A stretch of DNA of 64,000 nucleotides from Bacteriovoracaceae bacterium UBA4097 (GTDB taxonomy: Bacteria > Bdellovibrionota > Bacteriovoracia > Bacteriovoracales > Bacteriovoracaceae): NCBI GenBank assembly GCA_002381765.1, contig DFXX01000037.1:71779-135778 (forward strand), given 5' to 3'. The position numbers and the translations under genes are program-made. The notes under the pieces are model-generated. The model searched no databases, was not told where the DNA came from, and worked only from the letters and a program-made list of their open reading frames with translations. Position 1 is the first letter of the stretch; the number at the start of each line of letters is the position of its first letter. Below, piece after piece: positions 36,520 to 45,477 of the stretch.

Positions 36520-37316
36520 TTTTCTCTCTTAGCAAAAGCTTTCACTAGGTTCTGATCAAAGTAATTACAACTGATTCCAGCATCCACTAAAACGGTGCTG
36601 GCATTAATACCTGAACTCCGGGAAGAGAGCAGAAATACTACTGTATTTGCCACTTCCTGGGTTTCCAGGGCCTGCTTTCTCAAGGTCAATTCTTCCGCAT
36701 AAAGATAGTTATCAATATAATCCGGAATACCTGCTGAGGCCGAGGTCTTAAGAGGACCAGCTCCCACGGCATTGACTCTTACTTTTGAAAATTCTGAAAA
36801 TGATTTTGCGAGAAATGGCACAGTCGCTTCGAGCATTGCCTTGATAGGTCCTAGGTAGCCATAGGACGTGGCGCGAGTATTGGAGATAGAGATGGTTACT
36901 ATACTCGCTTCTTCTGAGAAAAGATCTTTTAGAGCATTGGCCGACTCCACTAAGGAGAAGCTAGAAATCTGCGCCGCTTGCAAATAATCTTCTCGCTTAG
37001 TTTCGTGAAAGGGTTTAACTCCTTCAGAGAAATTAGCGAAGGCCAGTGAATGAAGATGGCCATCGAGCTTTGGGGTAAAGGCCGTGATCTTGTCTTTTAA
37101 TTCTAGCAGATCATTTTTATTTTCCACATCACAGACAAAGACAGGGGCATCGGGGAAAAGTTTTTTAAGTGAAGAGATCTGTTCTTCTTTTTGAACCGAG
37201 AAGATACATTTCGCTCCGGCCTCAATTAAGGTTCTTGCCGAAAAGTACGCGACACTTTTTTTATTGGCCACACCGGCGATATAAAAAACCTTATCTTTAA
37301 CTCCCAAAAAATCCAT
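36516..37316 (-). CDS. Enoyl-ACP reductase, FabI-like
   Basis: A 266-residue SDR with the FabI-type catalytic spacing: the first Tyr of TSYGYLGPIKAM is followed by Lys after six residues, unlike FabG's Y-x3-K. GVANKKSVAY at the cofactor site and NAVGAGPLKTSA also match FabI. It would reduce trans-2-enoyl-ACP with NADH. Last gene of a four-gene leftward operon; ATG overlaps the fabZ stop by one base (TAATG). Whether it is the housekeeping FabI or pathway-specific is not clear; SNTRATSYG is less canonical than E. coli FabI. Confidence 0.88.
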   Translation of the reverse strand: MDFLGVKDKVFYIAGVANKKSVAYFSARTLIEAGAKCIFSVQKEEQISSLKKLFPDAPVFVCDVENKNDLLELKDKITAFTPKLDGHLHSLAFANFSEGVKPFHETKREDYLQAAQISSFSLVESANALKDLFSEEASIVTISISNTRATSYGYLGPIKAMLEATVPFLAKSFSEFSKVRVNAVGAGPLKTSASAGIPDYIDNYLYAEELTLRKQALETQEVANTVVFLLSSRSSGINASTVLVDAGISCNYFDQNLVKAFAKREN

Positions 37317-37750
37317 TAAACTTCTCCGTTCTCTACGATGGTAGCTGCAAATTCAATGGTCATAATGGTTTTATTATCCACCTTGATCTTACCCTTCATG
37401 AAGGCCGCATTGGCGAGCATCTCCACAAAGTCTACAGTGATCAGAAGGAGATCCCCAGGTTTTGCCATGTTCTTAAATTTGGTATTCTGAATGCGAGTGA
37501 CAAGTGCCGTCTTAGAGTTATCGGCAGCTTCACCACGAAGGGCCATGAGAAGGGCACCGGTTTGAAAAACTGCCTCACACATAAGAACTCCCGGGAAAAC
37601 CGGGCGACCTGGAAAGTGGCCACTAAAGAAGTCTTCTTCTCCAGTGAGTTTTTTGGAAGTGGTAATAGAGTCATTGCTTTGTTCGACGATATTCTCGATG
37701 AAAAGAAAGGGCTCTCTTTGGGGAATATTCTTAAGAATGGTCTCAAGCAT
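37316..37750 (-). CDS. 3-hydroxyacyl-ACP dehydratase, FabZ-like
   Basis: A 144-residue hotdog-fold dehydratase. The catalytic helix reads SGHFPGRPVFPGVLMCEAVFQ with the active His and the later Glu as in FabZ, and the N-terminus IPQREPFLFIENI corresponds to the family's 'LPHR-x-PFLLVD'. It removes water from 3-hydroxyacyl-ACP. Overlaps fabG by 8 nt and fabI by 1 nt, so the three reductive steps of chain extension are translated together. Confidence 0.92.
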   Translation of the reverse strand: MLETILKNIPQREPFLFIENIVEQSNDSITTSKKLTGEEDFFSGHFPGRPVFPGVLMCEAVFQTGALLMALRGEAADNSKTALVTRIQNTKFKNMAKPGDLLLITVDFVEMLANAAFMKGKIKVDNKTIMTIEFAATIVENGEV

Positions 37751-38489
37751 TAAGGCCTCCTGCTATATCTAAACTAGCTCCCGTGATGTAGCTCGCCTCT
37801 TTACTGGCAAAGAACATAACAGCGTGAGCGACTTCAGAAACCTTTCCAAAGCGCTTCATAGGAACTTGCGATTTATAATCTTTAACTTGCTCTTCTGGCA
37901 GATCAGCGAGTAGTTCAGTTTCAATAAAGCCCGGGCACACATTATTGATAGTAATATTTCTTTTCGCAACTTCTTTAGATACTGAAAGAGAAAGAGCAAT
38001 CTGGCCTGCCTTAGAAGCGGCGTAATTGGCCTGGCCCGGAAGGCCCAGTTTTCCACCTACGCTGGACATATTAACAATGCGGCCATAACGATTCTTCATC
38101 ATAGAAAGAACCGCAAAGCGAGTCATGTTATAAGTACCCTTGAGATTGGTATCGATCACCGCATCCCAATCTTCTTCCTGCATACTAGGAATGATTTGAT
38201 CTCTTCTGATTCCGGCATTGTTCACAAGGATCTCAAGACTCGGATAAGTCTCATCATATTCTTTAAAAAAGGCTTCCACCTCAGAAGTACTTCTTACATC
38301 AAACTTTTTAATAACAAGTTTATCACCATAGACTGAAAGGGATTCTTTAAAATTCATGGCGGCAGTATCATTGCCAGAATAAGTTGCAACTACTAGGGCC
38401 CCGCTTTTAAGAAAGGCTTCTGTGATGCCGGCCCCTATTCCACGGGTACCACCTGTTACGATAACATGTTGTGAATTAAAGTCGAACAT
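37743..38489 (-). CDS. 3-oxoacyl-ACP reductase, FabG-like
   Basis: A 248-residue classical SDR: TGGTRGIGAG cofactor motif, NNAGIRRD, catalytic Ser in MSSVGG and YAASKAG (Y-x3-K), then NNVCPGFIETEL and the GASLDIAGG end typical of FabG. It reduces 3-oxoacyl-ACP with NADPH. The stop of the upstream flavoprotein gene is directly adjacent. Pathway-specific role within the cluster is inferred from context. Confidence 0.92.
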   Translation of the reverse strand: MFDFNSQHVIVTGGTRGIGAGITEAFLKSGALVVATYSGNDTAAMNFKESLSVYGDKLVIKKFDVRSTSEVEAFFKEYDETYPSLEILVNNAGIRRDQIIPSMQEEDWDAVIDTNLKGTYNMTRFAVLSMMKNRYGRIVNMSSVGGKLGLPGQANYAASKAGQIALSLSVSKEVAKRNITINNVCPGFIETELLADLPEEQVKDYKSQVPMKRFGKVSEVAHAVMFFASKEASYITGASLDIAGGLNA

Positions 38490-39941
38490 CTATGCTCCTC
38501 TTGTTCCGAGATAACTCTCGATGGCATTGGCCTGAATAGCACCGTAATTTGCGGCCCCTAACCAACCTGACATAATGATACCTACTGAACCCGCATGAAA
38601 GAGCCCAGGCATGGTCTTGTGAAGATTCATAGAAACATCCAGGCCCTCAAACTTAGTTCCGAAAGATGAGCCCTTTTGATGAAGGGTGTAGCGCTCAACC
38701 GTAAGAGGAGTCGCGGCTTCAATCACTTCAAGCTTATCTCTGATGTCAGGGACGAAGGCCTCAAGGCCCTTGATAGTCTCTTCGATCATGAATTCTTTCT
38801 CTGCTTCATACTCTTCAGGAGAGAGCTTCTTCCAGTCATCATAATGGCAGTTAGTGGAGGACACGATGGCCACTCTTGCGTCTGTCATTTGTGGTCTAGT
38901 CTCTTTAGGATAATAGACCGAGAAAGTGCGAGAACTCACCTTAATATCTAAGAGTTTTTGCGGGTCATAGGTAGGGTAGGAAGAGGTGAAGACCAGTTCT
39001 CCGATATAGGGAATGGTGGCACCTGCTTTAAGACCCATATATACCTGACAGCTGGATGAATTTAAACGAACTTCCTTGGTCTTTTGAACAAACTCAGCAG
39101 GAAAGTGCTCTTCACCCACCATATTTAAAATAGTGGACCTGATATTTCCATTAGAGAGCACGGCCTTGGACTTAATGAGCTTACCATTAAGAATAATTCC
39201 TGTGGCCTTTCCATCCTCAATAAAAATCTTATCTACTCGGGACTGCATCTTAATATCAACATTATTCTTCAAGAGCTCTTCCTTCATCTTAGCGATGAGG
39301 ACATCGGTGCCACCCTGGAAGGTATAGACACCCTTACTCATAAAGTTTGAGAAGACGATACCATATGTAATGGCCGGATCATCTAGGGTCGATCCATTGG
39401 CATAGGTAATGGGTTCCATCAAAAATCTCACCACATCATTTCTGCCCGGAAAGAACTTATCGAAGAGTTCGCGATTAGTTAGCTCTGAATCATCATAGAA
39501 ATTCATCTGGGCCAGATGAGTAAAGAAAGCTTCTACTGTATCCTGGGGTATCTTAAATTCTTCATTCAGAAGTTTTGAATAATGTTCTTTAGTGAAATCA
39601 GTTTGCAAATTAAACTGTGGATTAACAAATCGTACATCTTTAAGCTGAACGATTGAATCTGCGATCTCTTTACTCCAGTATTTTCTACAGGTTTTAATCA
39701 TGCCTACCGGGAAGCCATGAAGAGATACGTCGAAGATGTGTTGACGATTTTCCCGGTAAAACCAGGTGGCAAAGCCTCCCAATTTATTATGGGATTCCAG
39801 CAAAAGGACCGCATGTCCATGGCGGCCCATGATATTGGCCGCGGTCATTCCGGCAAGGCCCGAACCGATTACGATGACATCGTAATCTTTGGTGATTTCA
39901 TCTCTGGTTTTATACAGCATGAAGTGAATCTCGCTATGCAT
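38490..39941 (-). CDS. CrtI-like FAD-dependent oxidoreductase, second copy
   Basis: A 483-residue flavoprotein of the phytoene desaturase family: [10 protein letters not shown] and ESHNKLGG at the FAD site, FDVSLHGFP matching the other copy's FDVGLHALT, and the C-terminal [22 protein letters not shown]. It leads the operon with fabG, fabZ and fabI, reinforcing the idea that both CrtI-like enzymes act on acyl-ACP or polyene chains. Start is uncertain: ATG 39941 or ATG 39920, neither with a strong Shine-Dalgarno. Only distantly alike to the first copy, so not a recent duplicate. Confidence 0.85.
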   Translation of the reverse strand: MHSEIHFMLYKTRDEITKDYDVIVIGSGLAGMTAANIMGRHGHAVLLLESHNKLGGFATWFYRENRQHIFDVSLHGFPVGMIKTCRKYWSKEIADSIVQLKDVRFVNPQFNLQTDFTKEHYSKLLNEEFKIPQDTVEAFFTHLAQMNFYDDSELTNRELFDKFFPGRNDVVRFLMEPITYANGSTLDDPAITYGIVFSNFMSKGVYTFQGGTDVLIAKMKEELLKNNVDIKMQSRVDKIFIEDGKATGIILNGKLIKSKAVLSNGNIRSTILNMVGEEHFPAEFVQKTKEVRLNSSSCQVYMGLKAGATIPYIGELVFTSSYPTYDPQKLLDIKVSSRTFSVYYPKETRPQMTDARVAIVSSTNCHYDDWKKLSPEEYEAEKEFMIEETIKGLEAFVPDIRDKLEVIEAATPLTVERYTLHQKGSSFGTKFEGLDVSMNLHKTMPGLFHAGSVGIIMSGWLGAANYGAIQANAIESYLGTRGA

Positions 39942-40043
39942 TAATGTTTGCTATTTCAATTGAGAAACATTAGACGAATCTCTCGAAAAAGTCATGAAAT
40001 CCGTTACAATTAAATAAATGTCTAACGAGAAAAGGTAAGATTA

Positions 40044-41864
40044 ATGAGAGCTCTCAGATTCTTTAAAGAAACATTAAGTTTAGATTATCGCTCTCTAGCG
40101 ATGTATCGCTTTTTTATGGGCCTCATTGTAATTTCCGATGTGGTCTATCGCCTGCCTGATCTTACTAATTTTTATACCGATATTGGTCTTGTGCCTCGGG
40201 CCCTGTTTACCTCTGAAATGAGCATGCCCTGGTCCTTTTCTTTGCATTTAGCAAATGGCTCTTTTGGCTTTGCTCTTTTCATGTTTGTAATTCATTTTAT
40301 TTTTGGATTGATGCTGATCTTTGGATATAAAACCCGCTGGGCCATGATTGGTGCTTTTGTCATGACGGCATCCGTTCATAATAGGAATTGGCTGGTAAAT
40401 AATGGCGGCGATGATATTCTGCGAGCGATTCTTTTCTTGTCCATTTTTCTTCCTCTTAATCGCTGCTTTTCCATAGATTCTGCTCTTACAAAACAAAAAG
40501 AGGAATGGAAAAAAGAAGGCCATTTCTCCACCTGGACACTCGCCTTCTTTTTTCAGGTTTTTGCCATTTATTTTGTTAGCTACATTTTAAAAGACCATCC
40601 CATCTGGCGCACAGATTATACCGCTGTTTTTTACTCTTCCCGTCTGGATATCTTTGCTACTCCAATAGGTGTATGGGTAAGAGACTTTCCCATCTTTCAA
40701 AAGCTCACCACCATCTTTACCATCTATCTTGAGTGGCTGGGCCCCCTACTTCTGGTTTTTTCGGCGGTGTTTGGAAGATATTGGTGGGGGATTCGCTCAT
40801 CTGTCGTTCTTTTCTTTTGGGCCCTTCATATTGGAATTATCCTCACCATGTGGATTGGCGTATTCCCCTATACATGTCTTGTGATGTGGTCGATCTTTCT
40901 GCCTCCTCAGTTTTGGGAAAGAGTACTGGGGCACTTTCGAAAAAATAGTTTTGGTAAGATCGCTATTTATTTTGATGGTGACTGTGGCTTTTGTCAGAAG
41001 GGAGTCAGAATCATTCGAGAGTTCATGCTTCTCTCTGAAGTCTCCATAGATGCGGCACAAGCATATCCTGAAATCTATTCTCAGATGCAAAAGAATAATT
41101 CCTGGGTAGTAGTCAATGAGTCAGGTGAAAGGTTCTATCACTTCCGGGCGATGCATGAATTGATCAAACATTCTCCATTGCTTTCCTGGTCCTCTTTCAT
41201 TTTTGACAACTCTTTCATCTTCAATATCTGCAATAGAATTTATCTCTGGGTTTCATACAACCGAAGTTTTATGGGGAAGGCGACTCAGTTTCTTGAATAC
41301 CGCTCCCCTCGAAAGACCATTAAAATTCTAAGTTTCCTGCGGGAAGCCTTTGGTGCTCTGATCATAGCAACCCTCATTATGTGGAATCTCACCACGATTA
41401 AAAAGCTTCAATTAGAGGCCCCCTTCTTTCAGAATATTGCTCGCTGGCTTCATCTTTATCAGGAGTGGAATATGTTCGCTCCTTTTCCCAAGATGGATAA
41501 TGTCTGGGTAGAGATACCGGTGCTCTTGAGTAATGGAGAGCAAATGGAACTTCTGACGGGCGACAGGGATATCTATAGCTCTAAGGCCGAGAGATTTCCG
41601 GGGATTATTGCTAATGAGCACTGGCGAAAATTCTATCTAAATCTCTCTGACAAAACGGAGTACTCAAAATATTATGGAAGTTACCTGTGCCGACTTTGGA
41701 ATGAGAGAAATATTAAGAAAGTTGAAGATACTACACTTCGAAAGATGGAGATCATCGTCTACTCTCAGCCTAATCTTCTAGATGGAAACAGAGGAGGAAT
41801 TATTCGTAAGCTCTCCTGGAAACACTGGTGCTTTGATGAAGATTACAAGAGGGATAATCCTTAA
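40044..41864 (+). CDS. HTTM membrane protein fused to a DCC (DUF393) thiol-disulfide domain
   Basis: A 606-residue protein. Residues about 10-290 hold several transmembrane helices with the HTTM pattern known from vitamin-K-dependent gamma-carboxylase relatives (SLAMYRFFMG, VNNGGDD, WRTDYTAVFYSS). Residues about 305-420 form a DCC domain with YFDGDCGFCQKG, the DxxCxFC thioredoxin-like site. A further membrane segment near 440 and a soluble end follow. It is divergent from the fabG-fabZ-fabI operon over 102 bp. The reaction of bacterial HTTM proteins is largely unknown. Confidence 0.82.
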   Translation: MRALRFFKETLSLDYRSLAMYRFFMGLIVISDVVYRLPDLTNFYTDIGLVPRALFTSEMSMPWSFSLHLANGSFGFALFMFVIHFIFGLMLIFGYKTRWAMIGAFVMTASVHNRNWLVNNGGDDILRAILFLSIFLPLNRCFSIDSALTKQKEEWKKEGHFSTWTLAFFFQVFAIYFVSYILKDHPIWRTDYTAVFYSSRLDIFATPIGVWVRDFPIFQKLTTIFTIYLEWLGPLLLVFSAVFGRYWWGIRSSVVLFFWALHIGIILTMWIGVFPYTCLVMWSIFLPPQFWERVLGHFRKNSFGKIAIYFDGDCGFCQKGVRIIREFMLLSEVSIDAAQAYPEIYSQMQKNNSWVVVNESGERFYHFRAMHELIKHSPLLSWSSFIFDNSFIFNICNRIYLWVSYNRSFMGKATQFLEYRSPRKTIKILSFLREAFGALIIATLIMWNLTTIKKLQLEAPFFQNIARWLHLYQEWNMFAPFPKMDNVWVEIPVLLSNGEQMELLTGDRDIYSSKAERFPGIIANEHWRKFYLNLSDKTEYSKYYGSYLCRLWNERNIKKVEDTTLRKMEIIVYSQPNLLDGNRGGIIRKLSWKHWCFDEDYKRDNP

Positions 41865-44066
41865 TTACTTCTCCAGCATAGTGGTAACATCAAAAGCATC
41901 TGTCACCAATTCAGGACTTAGGAGATATTTCTTACAAAGATCTCTCAGTCGTTTACTGGGTTTGTCATTTTCATTTGCCAAAAGAATTTGATCGAAAATG
42001 GCCATAGCAGCTTCAAAGTTTTTCTTTTGGAATAGGTCATAGGCCGTGAGGTAAAAACTTAAGCACTCTGGATCGAGTGTCATAAAATGATGGGAATAAA
42101 GCACTTCATGAACTCCCACGGCAGTGGATTTTCCTTTTACGATGACTTTATCAATTGGCCGGGTTCTAATATGGGTGAGATCCAGCCTCTCCAGAGTCAT
42201 ATCAGAGATGAGAATCTGCGCTCCATAATGTTTACATAGGCTCTCAAGCCTTGCCCCCAGGTTCATATTATCTCCCAGAGCGGTATAGGAGAAAATGCGC
42301 TCAGAGCCCATATTTCCCACGGAACATTCCCCGGAATTAAGCCCAATCCCAACTAAAAATTCTGGCCGCCCCAAGTTTCGAAAAGTTTCATTTATCTCAG
42401 GCAGAACGTCCATCATCTTAATCGCACCTTCCACCGCATGTTGAGCGTGATTACCAATAGGCAGAGGAGCTCCCCAGAGGGCGACGATGGCGTCTCCAAT
42501 GTACTTATCCAGTGTGCCCTTAGTGTCAAAGACAATATCAGTCATCCTGCCCATGTAGATATTAAGCGAGTGGGCAAGTTCAGTGGCCGAGAGTCCTTCA
42601 GAAATCTTGGTGAAATCCCTTACATCTGAGAAGAGACAAGTGATATCCATCTTGGTGCCACCAACATGAAGTTTGTCGGGATCTTTGAGCATTTCATCTA
42701 CAATGGTAGGGGCCACATAGCGGGCAAAGGTGCCTCTTATTTGTTTTTTCTCTTTACTGGCTTCGTAGAACTTAAGGAAAGTGTTCCAGGAGTAGCAGGA
42801 GATGAAACAGAAAAAACAGTAGAAGAGTTTTAGTTCATAACCCTCTGGTAAGAAGTATTTATGATCAATCCAGAGGCCAAGACCAATGATGGCCACAATA
42901 TAAAGAGCATCCAGAAAAGCATTTCCAAAATGCTGGACAAAAAAGAAGAGAATCATTCCGATGAAAAGAAAGATCAGGGAGTAGGTAACTGAATCATTGG
43001 TGCTCTTAAAAAAATACTGATTAGTGAGCATATGAACCATATTCATATGGGCAAATACACCGGGCATTTTTGAGTCTATGGGTGAGGGTCTCAGATCATG
43101 AGCACCCACAGCAGTAGAACCTACAAAAACGATCTTATTTTCAAAGAGCTCCTTCATTCTTTTATCATCATCAGAAGCTTCCATAAGATCAAAGAGAGAA
43201 ACCGAGGGAAACTGCTGCTCTCCACCAATGTAGCGAAGCTTGGTTTCTCCCGTATATGAGATCTCCATTTTCTTTCCATTGAGTTCCACATCGGCGGTCT
43301 TATCCGAATAAATACTGACGGTGGTTTTATCGCCTGTGTAGGCCTCAAAAGTATTCCAGCCAAGGGATCCATAATAGATGGTATCTACATTGGAGACCAA
43401 AGGGTAGCGTCTGAAGATACCATCGCTATCTTCTATGGAGGAAATAAAACCAAGGCCTGTCTCGGTTTCCACCAATTCAGTAATGGGAAATGTGTATCTC
43501 GCGATTTTACTGGGTAAGAGATCGGCTTCCGGCTCATTTCTAGAAACGATAGCATCGTTGAGCATTTCAATGGGGGCCTCTTTCAGGGCTTCTTCACCTT
43601 CTGCAGCAATCGTGTAGGCAAGAAAAACCCTGCGGCCATCGGTTTGAAATTCTCTAATGGCATTGGCAAAAATTGAGTCAGGCGACTCTGGTCCATAGTT
43701 GGGTGACTTCTCCGGGAACATGATATCGAAGGCCACGACTTGTGCCCCAAAGCTTTTGAGCTTCCCTAGCATATGAGCATGAACGGTTCGGGGGATAGGC
43801 CAGACCCCTAGCTTTTGGAGAGAGTAGTCATCGATCTTAACCAGGACCTGCTCCTTACTTCTGAACTGGGGATCTATCTGATCCTTCATTCTGAAATCAT
43901 AGAAGCGATTTTCAAAGGAGACGGTGTACTCGAGAAAGGTGCCCAAGAAGCCGGAGTTATCCAAATCTCTCATGAAAATGGAACCAAAAATGCTGCAGGC
44001 CGCGAAGGTGAAAATGAGAAACATGCCTAGAGGACGCATGGATCTTGTGATAAATTTGATCTGCAC
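41865..44066 (-). CDS. CHASE2-domain adenylate/guanylate cyclase
   Basis: A 733-residue transmembrane class III nucleotidyl cyclase. An N-terminal anchor (about 12-32) precedes a periplasmic CHASE2 domain (about 45-340), then three membrane helices and a C-terminal cyclase domain: metal Asp residues in LFSDVRDFT and YIGDAIVALWG, Lys in LDKYIGD and Thr in SYTALGDNMNLGARLE. The Lys/Thr pair favours ATP, thus cAMP. A tetratricopeptide-like helical tail follows. GTG start with AAAGG 7 nt upstream. Stop directly abuts the HTTM stop, convergent. Ligand of CHASE2 is unknown. Confidence 0.92.
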   Translation of the reverse strand: MQIKFITRSMRPLGMFLIFTFAACSIFGSIFMRDLDNSGFLGTFLEYTVSFENRFYDFRMKDQIDPQFRSKEQVLVKIDDYSLQKLGVWPIPRTVHAHMLGKLKSFGAQVVAFDIMFPEKSPNYGPESPDSIFANAIREFQTDGRRVFLAYTIAAEGEEALKEAPIEMLNDAIVSRNEPEADLLPSKIARYTFPITELVETETGLGFISSIEDSDGIFRRYPLVSNVDTIYYGSLGWNTFEAYTGDKTTVSIYSDKTADVELNGKKMEISYTGETKLRYIGGEQQFPSVSLFDLMEASDDDKRMKELFENKIVFVGSTAVGAHDLRPSPIDSKMPGVFAHMNMVHMLTNQYFFKSTNDSVTYSLIFLFIGMILFFFVQHFGNAFLDALYIVAIIGLGLWIDHKYFLPEGYELKLFYCFFCFISCYSWNTFLKFYEASKEKKQIRGTFARYVAPTIVDEMLKDPDKLHVGGTKMDITCLFSDVRDFTKISEGLSATELAHSLNIYMGRMTDIVFDTKGTLDKYIGDAIVALWGAPLPIGNHAQHAVEGAIKMMDVLPEINETFRNLGRPEFLVGIGLNSGECSVGNMGSERIFSYTALGDNMNLGARLESLCKHYGAQILISDMTLERLDLTHIRTRPIDKVIVKGKSTAVGVHEVLYSHHFMTLDPECLSFYLTAYDLFQKKNFEAAMAIFDQILLANENDKPSKRLRDLCKKYLLSPELVTDAFDVTTMLEK

Positions 44067-44154
44067 GGTTGGACCTTTTATAGGAATGTAGTTCTCATTC
44101 TATTCAAGGATACCAATCCTCGCAACTACCAGTATTAACGGACAGAGGTTACCC

Positions 44155-45048
44155 ATGGAGCTTGAAAGCTTAAAATCACAATTCCATCAGCATGTTAAAG
44201 ACCTGCAAAATAAGATAACTCAAGAAATGCAACGGCTCGATCCCTTACTTCGCATGAAAGAGGACCTCTGGACCCGCAAGGATCATGTCGATCATCCCGG
44301 AGGGGGAGGAATCACTCGAGCTTTCGAAGGAGAACTCTTTGAAAATGCCGGAGTAAATACCTCATGTGTTTTTGGAAAAATTGATCCTCAGTTTGCCAAG
44401 GCCCTTAAGGGCAGTGGAGATGAGATGTGGGCCGCCGGGATCTCGCTGATCATTCATCCCAGAAATCCGCGAATCCCTACTGTTCACGCCAACTTTCGCA
44501 TGATTCATCAGGGTGATAAGTTCTGGTTCGGAGGGGGAGCTGATCTGACTCCCTACTATCCCTATGAAGAAGATTTTAGTCACTTTCATGGTGTTTGGAA
44601 AAAGGCCTGTGAACCGTATAACTGTTACTTAGAAATGAAGAAGACTTGCGATGAGTATTTTAGTTCTCCTCATCGAGGAGGAGAGATGAGAGGCATTGGA
44701 GGGATCTTCTTTGATCACTACAACACTGGAGATGCCGATACCGATATGCAGATGGTGAAGCATCTTTCGGAGCATTTTATCGAATCGTATTTCCCAATAG
44801 TGGAAAAGAGAATGGAAGAGAATTGGACTGAAGAAGATGAGGACTTTATGCTACATCGTCATGGCCGTTACGTAGAGTTCAATCTTATTCATGATCGAGG
44901 CACACTCTTTGGTTTGAAGACCAATGGGAGGGTCGACTCCATTCTTATCTCGCTGCCTGCCAGATGTAAGTATACCTATCAGTATGCACCCAAAGCTGGC
45001 TCAGTCCATGAAAAGATGTGGAGCTATTACACTCCACATGCTTGGTAA
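44155..45048 (+). CDS. hemF: Oxygen-dependent coproporphyrinogen III oxidase
   Basis: Converts coproporphyrinogen III to protoporphyrinogen IX with O2 in heme synthesis. The 297-residue protein has the family signatures VHANFRM, WFGGGADLTPYYPYEEDFSHFH, HRGGEMRGIGGIFFDH and RYVEFNLIHDRGT. Length is typical. An AGAGG lies before the ATG. Monocistronic by position: divergent from the cyclase, and its end is 3 nt from a convergent membrane-protein gene. It indicates an aerobic heme pathway. Confidence 0.97.
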   Translation: MELESLKSQFHQHVKDLQNKITQEMQRLDPLLRMKEDLWTRKDHVDHPGGGGITRAFEGELFENAGVNTSCVFGKIDPQFAKALKGSGDEMWAAGISLIIHPRNPRIPTVHANFRMIHQGDKFWFGGGADLTPYYPYEEDFSHFHGVWKKACEPYNCYLEMKKTCDEYFSSPHRGGEMRGIGGIFFDHYNTGDADTDMQMVKHLSEHFIESYFPIVEKRMEENWTEEDEDFMLHRHGRYVEFNLIHDRGTLFGLKTNGRVDSILISLPARCKYTYQYAPKAGSVHEKMWSYYTPHAW

Positions 45049-45051
45049 AAA

Positions 45052-45411
45052 TTAACCCAATAACTTTCGATGTCCTGGGGTAATGGCATTCATAATCATC
45101 TGAACGATGGCCAGAACGATTGCACCCAGAAAGGCCGAACCCCAACCTTCGATATTGAAGCCATCGATGAGCCCTGCTGTCACATAGAGTAGAAGGGCAT
45201 TGATGACAAATGAGAAGATACCTAAGGTGAGAATGGTAATAGGGAGGGCCAGAAGTGAGAGGATCGGTCTAACTGCTACATTTAGAATGGCAATTATAAT
45301 GCATGCAAGCAGGGCGGCACCCCAACTTAAGATATTTATACCTGGAACGATCATAGAGGTGATCAAGAGTACTGCAGTAGATAGGAATAGGTTAATGATA
45401 ATTTGAAGCAT
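45052..45411 (-). CDS. Small membrane protein, phage holin 4 superfamily (DUF360/PF04020-like)
   Basis: A 119-residue protein with four hydrophobic segments and no long loops. The family wording is clear: NVAVRPILSLLALPITILTLGIFSFVINALLLY. Despite the 'phage holin' family name, these are chromosomal membrane proteins of unknown role, common in many phyla. AAGGAGGG sits before the ATG and can pair with CCCTCC in its own leader. No phage genes nearby. Confidence 0.88.
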   Translation of the reverse strand: MLQIIINLFLSTAVLLITSMIVPGINILSWGAALLACIIIAILNVAVRPILSLLALPITILTLGIFSFVINALLLYVTAGLIDGFNIEGWGSAFLGAIVLAIVQMIMNAITPGHRKLLG

Positions 45412-45413
45412 AA

Positions 45414-45453
45414 TTCCCTCCTTGACCTATTAGGTTAAAGATCTGGGAGGGAA
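45414..45453 (-). promoter_or_regulatory. Leader hairpin that can occlude the Shine-Dalgarno
   Basis: TTCCCTCC (45414-45421, the complement of the Shine-Dalgarno) pairs perfectly with GGAGGGAA (45446-45453). A second small stem, ACCT-ATT-AGGT, lies between the arms. In the mRNA of the membrane-protein gene this would hide AAGGAGGG. Function is inference. Confidence 0.45.
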
Positions 45454-45477
45454 CTTAAAAGGACCACTACATTAAAA

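Noticed and set aside
45052..45411. Prophage remnant suggested by holin-family protein
   Set aside because: The family is chromosomal and widespread; no capsid, lysis, integrase or other phage gene is nearby.
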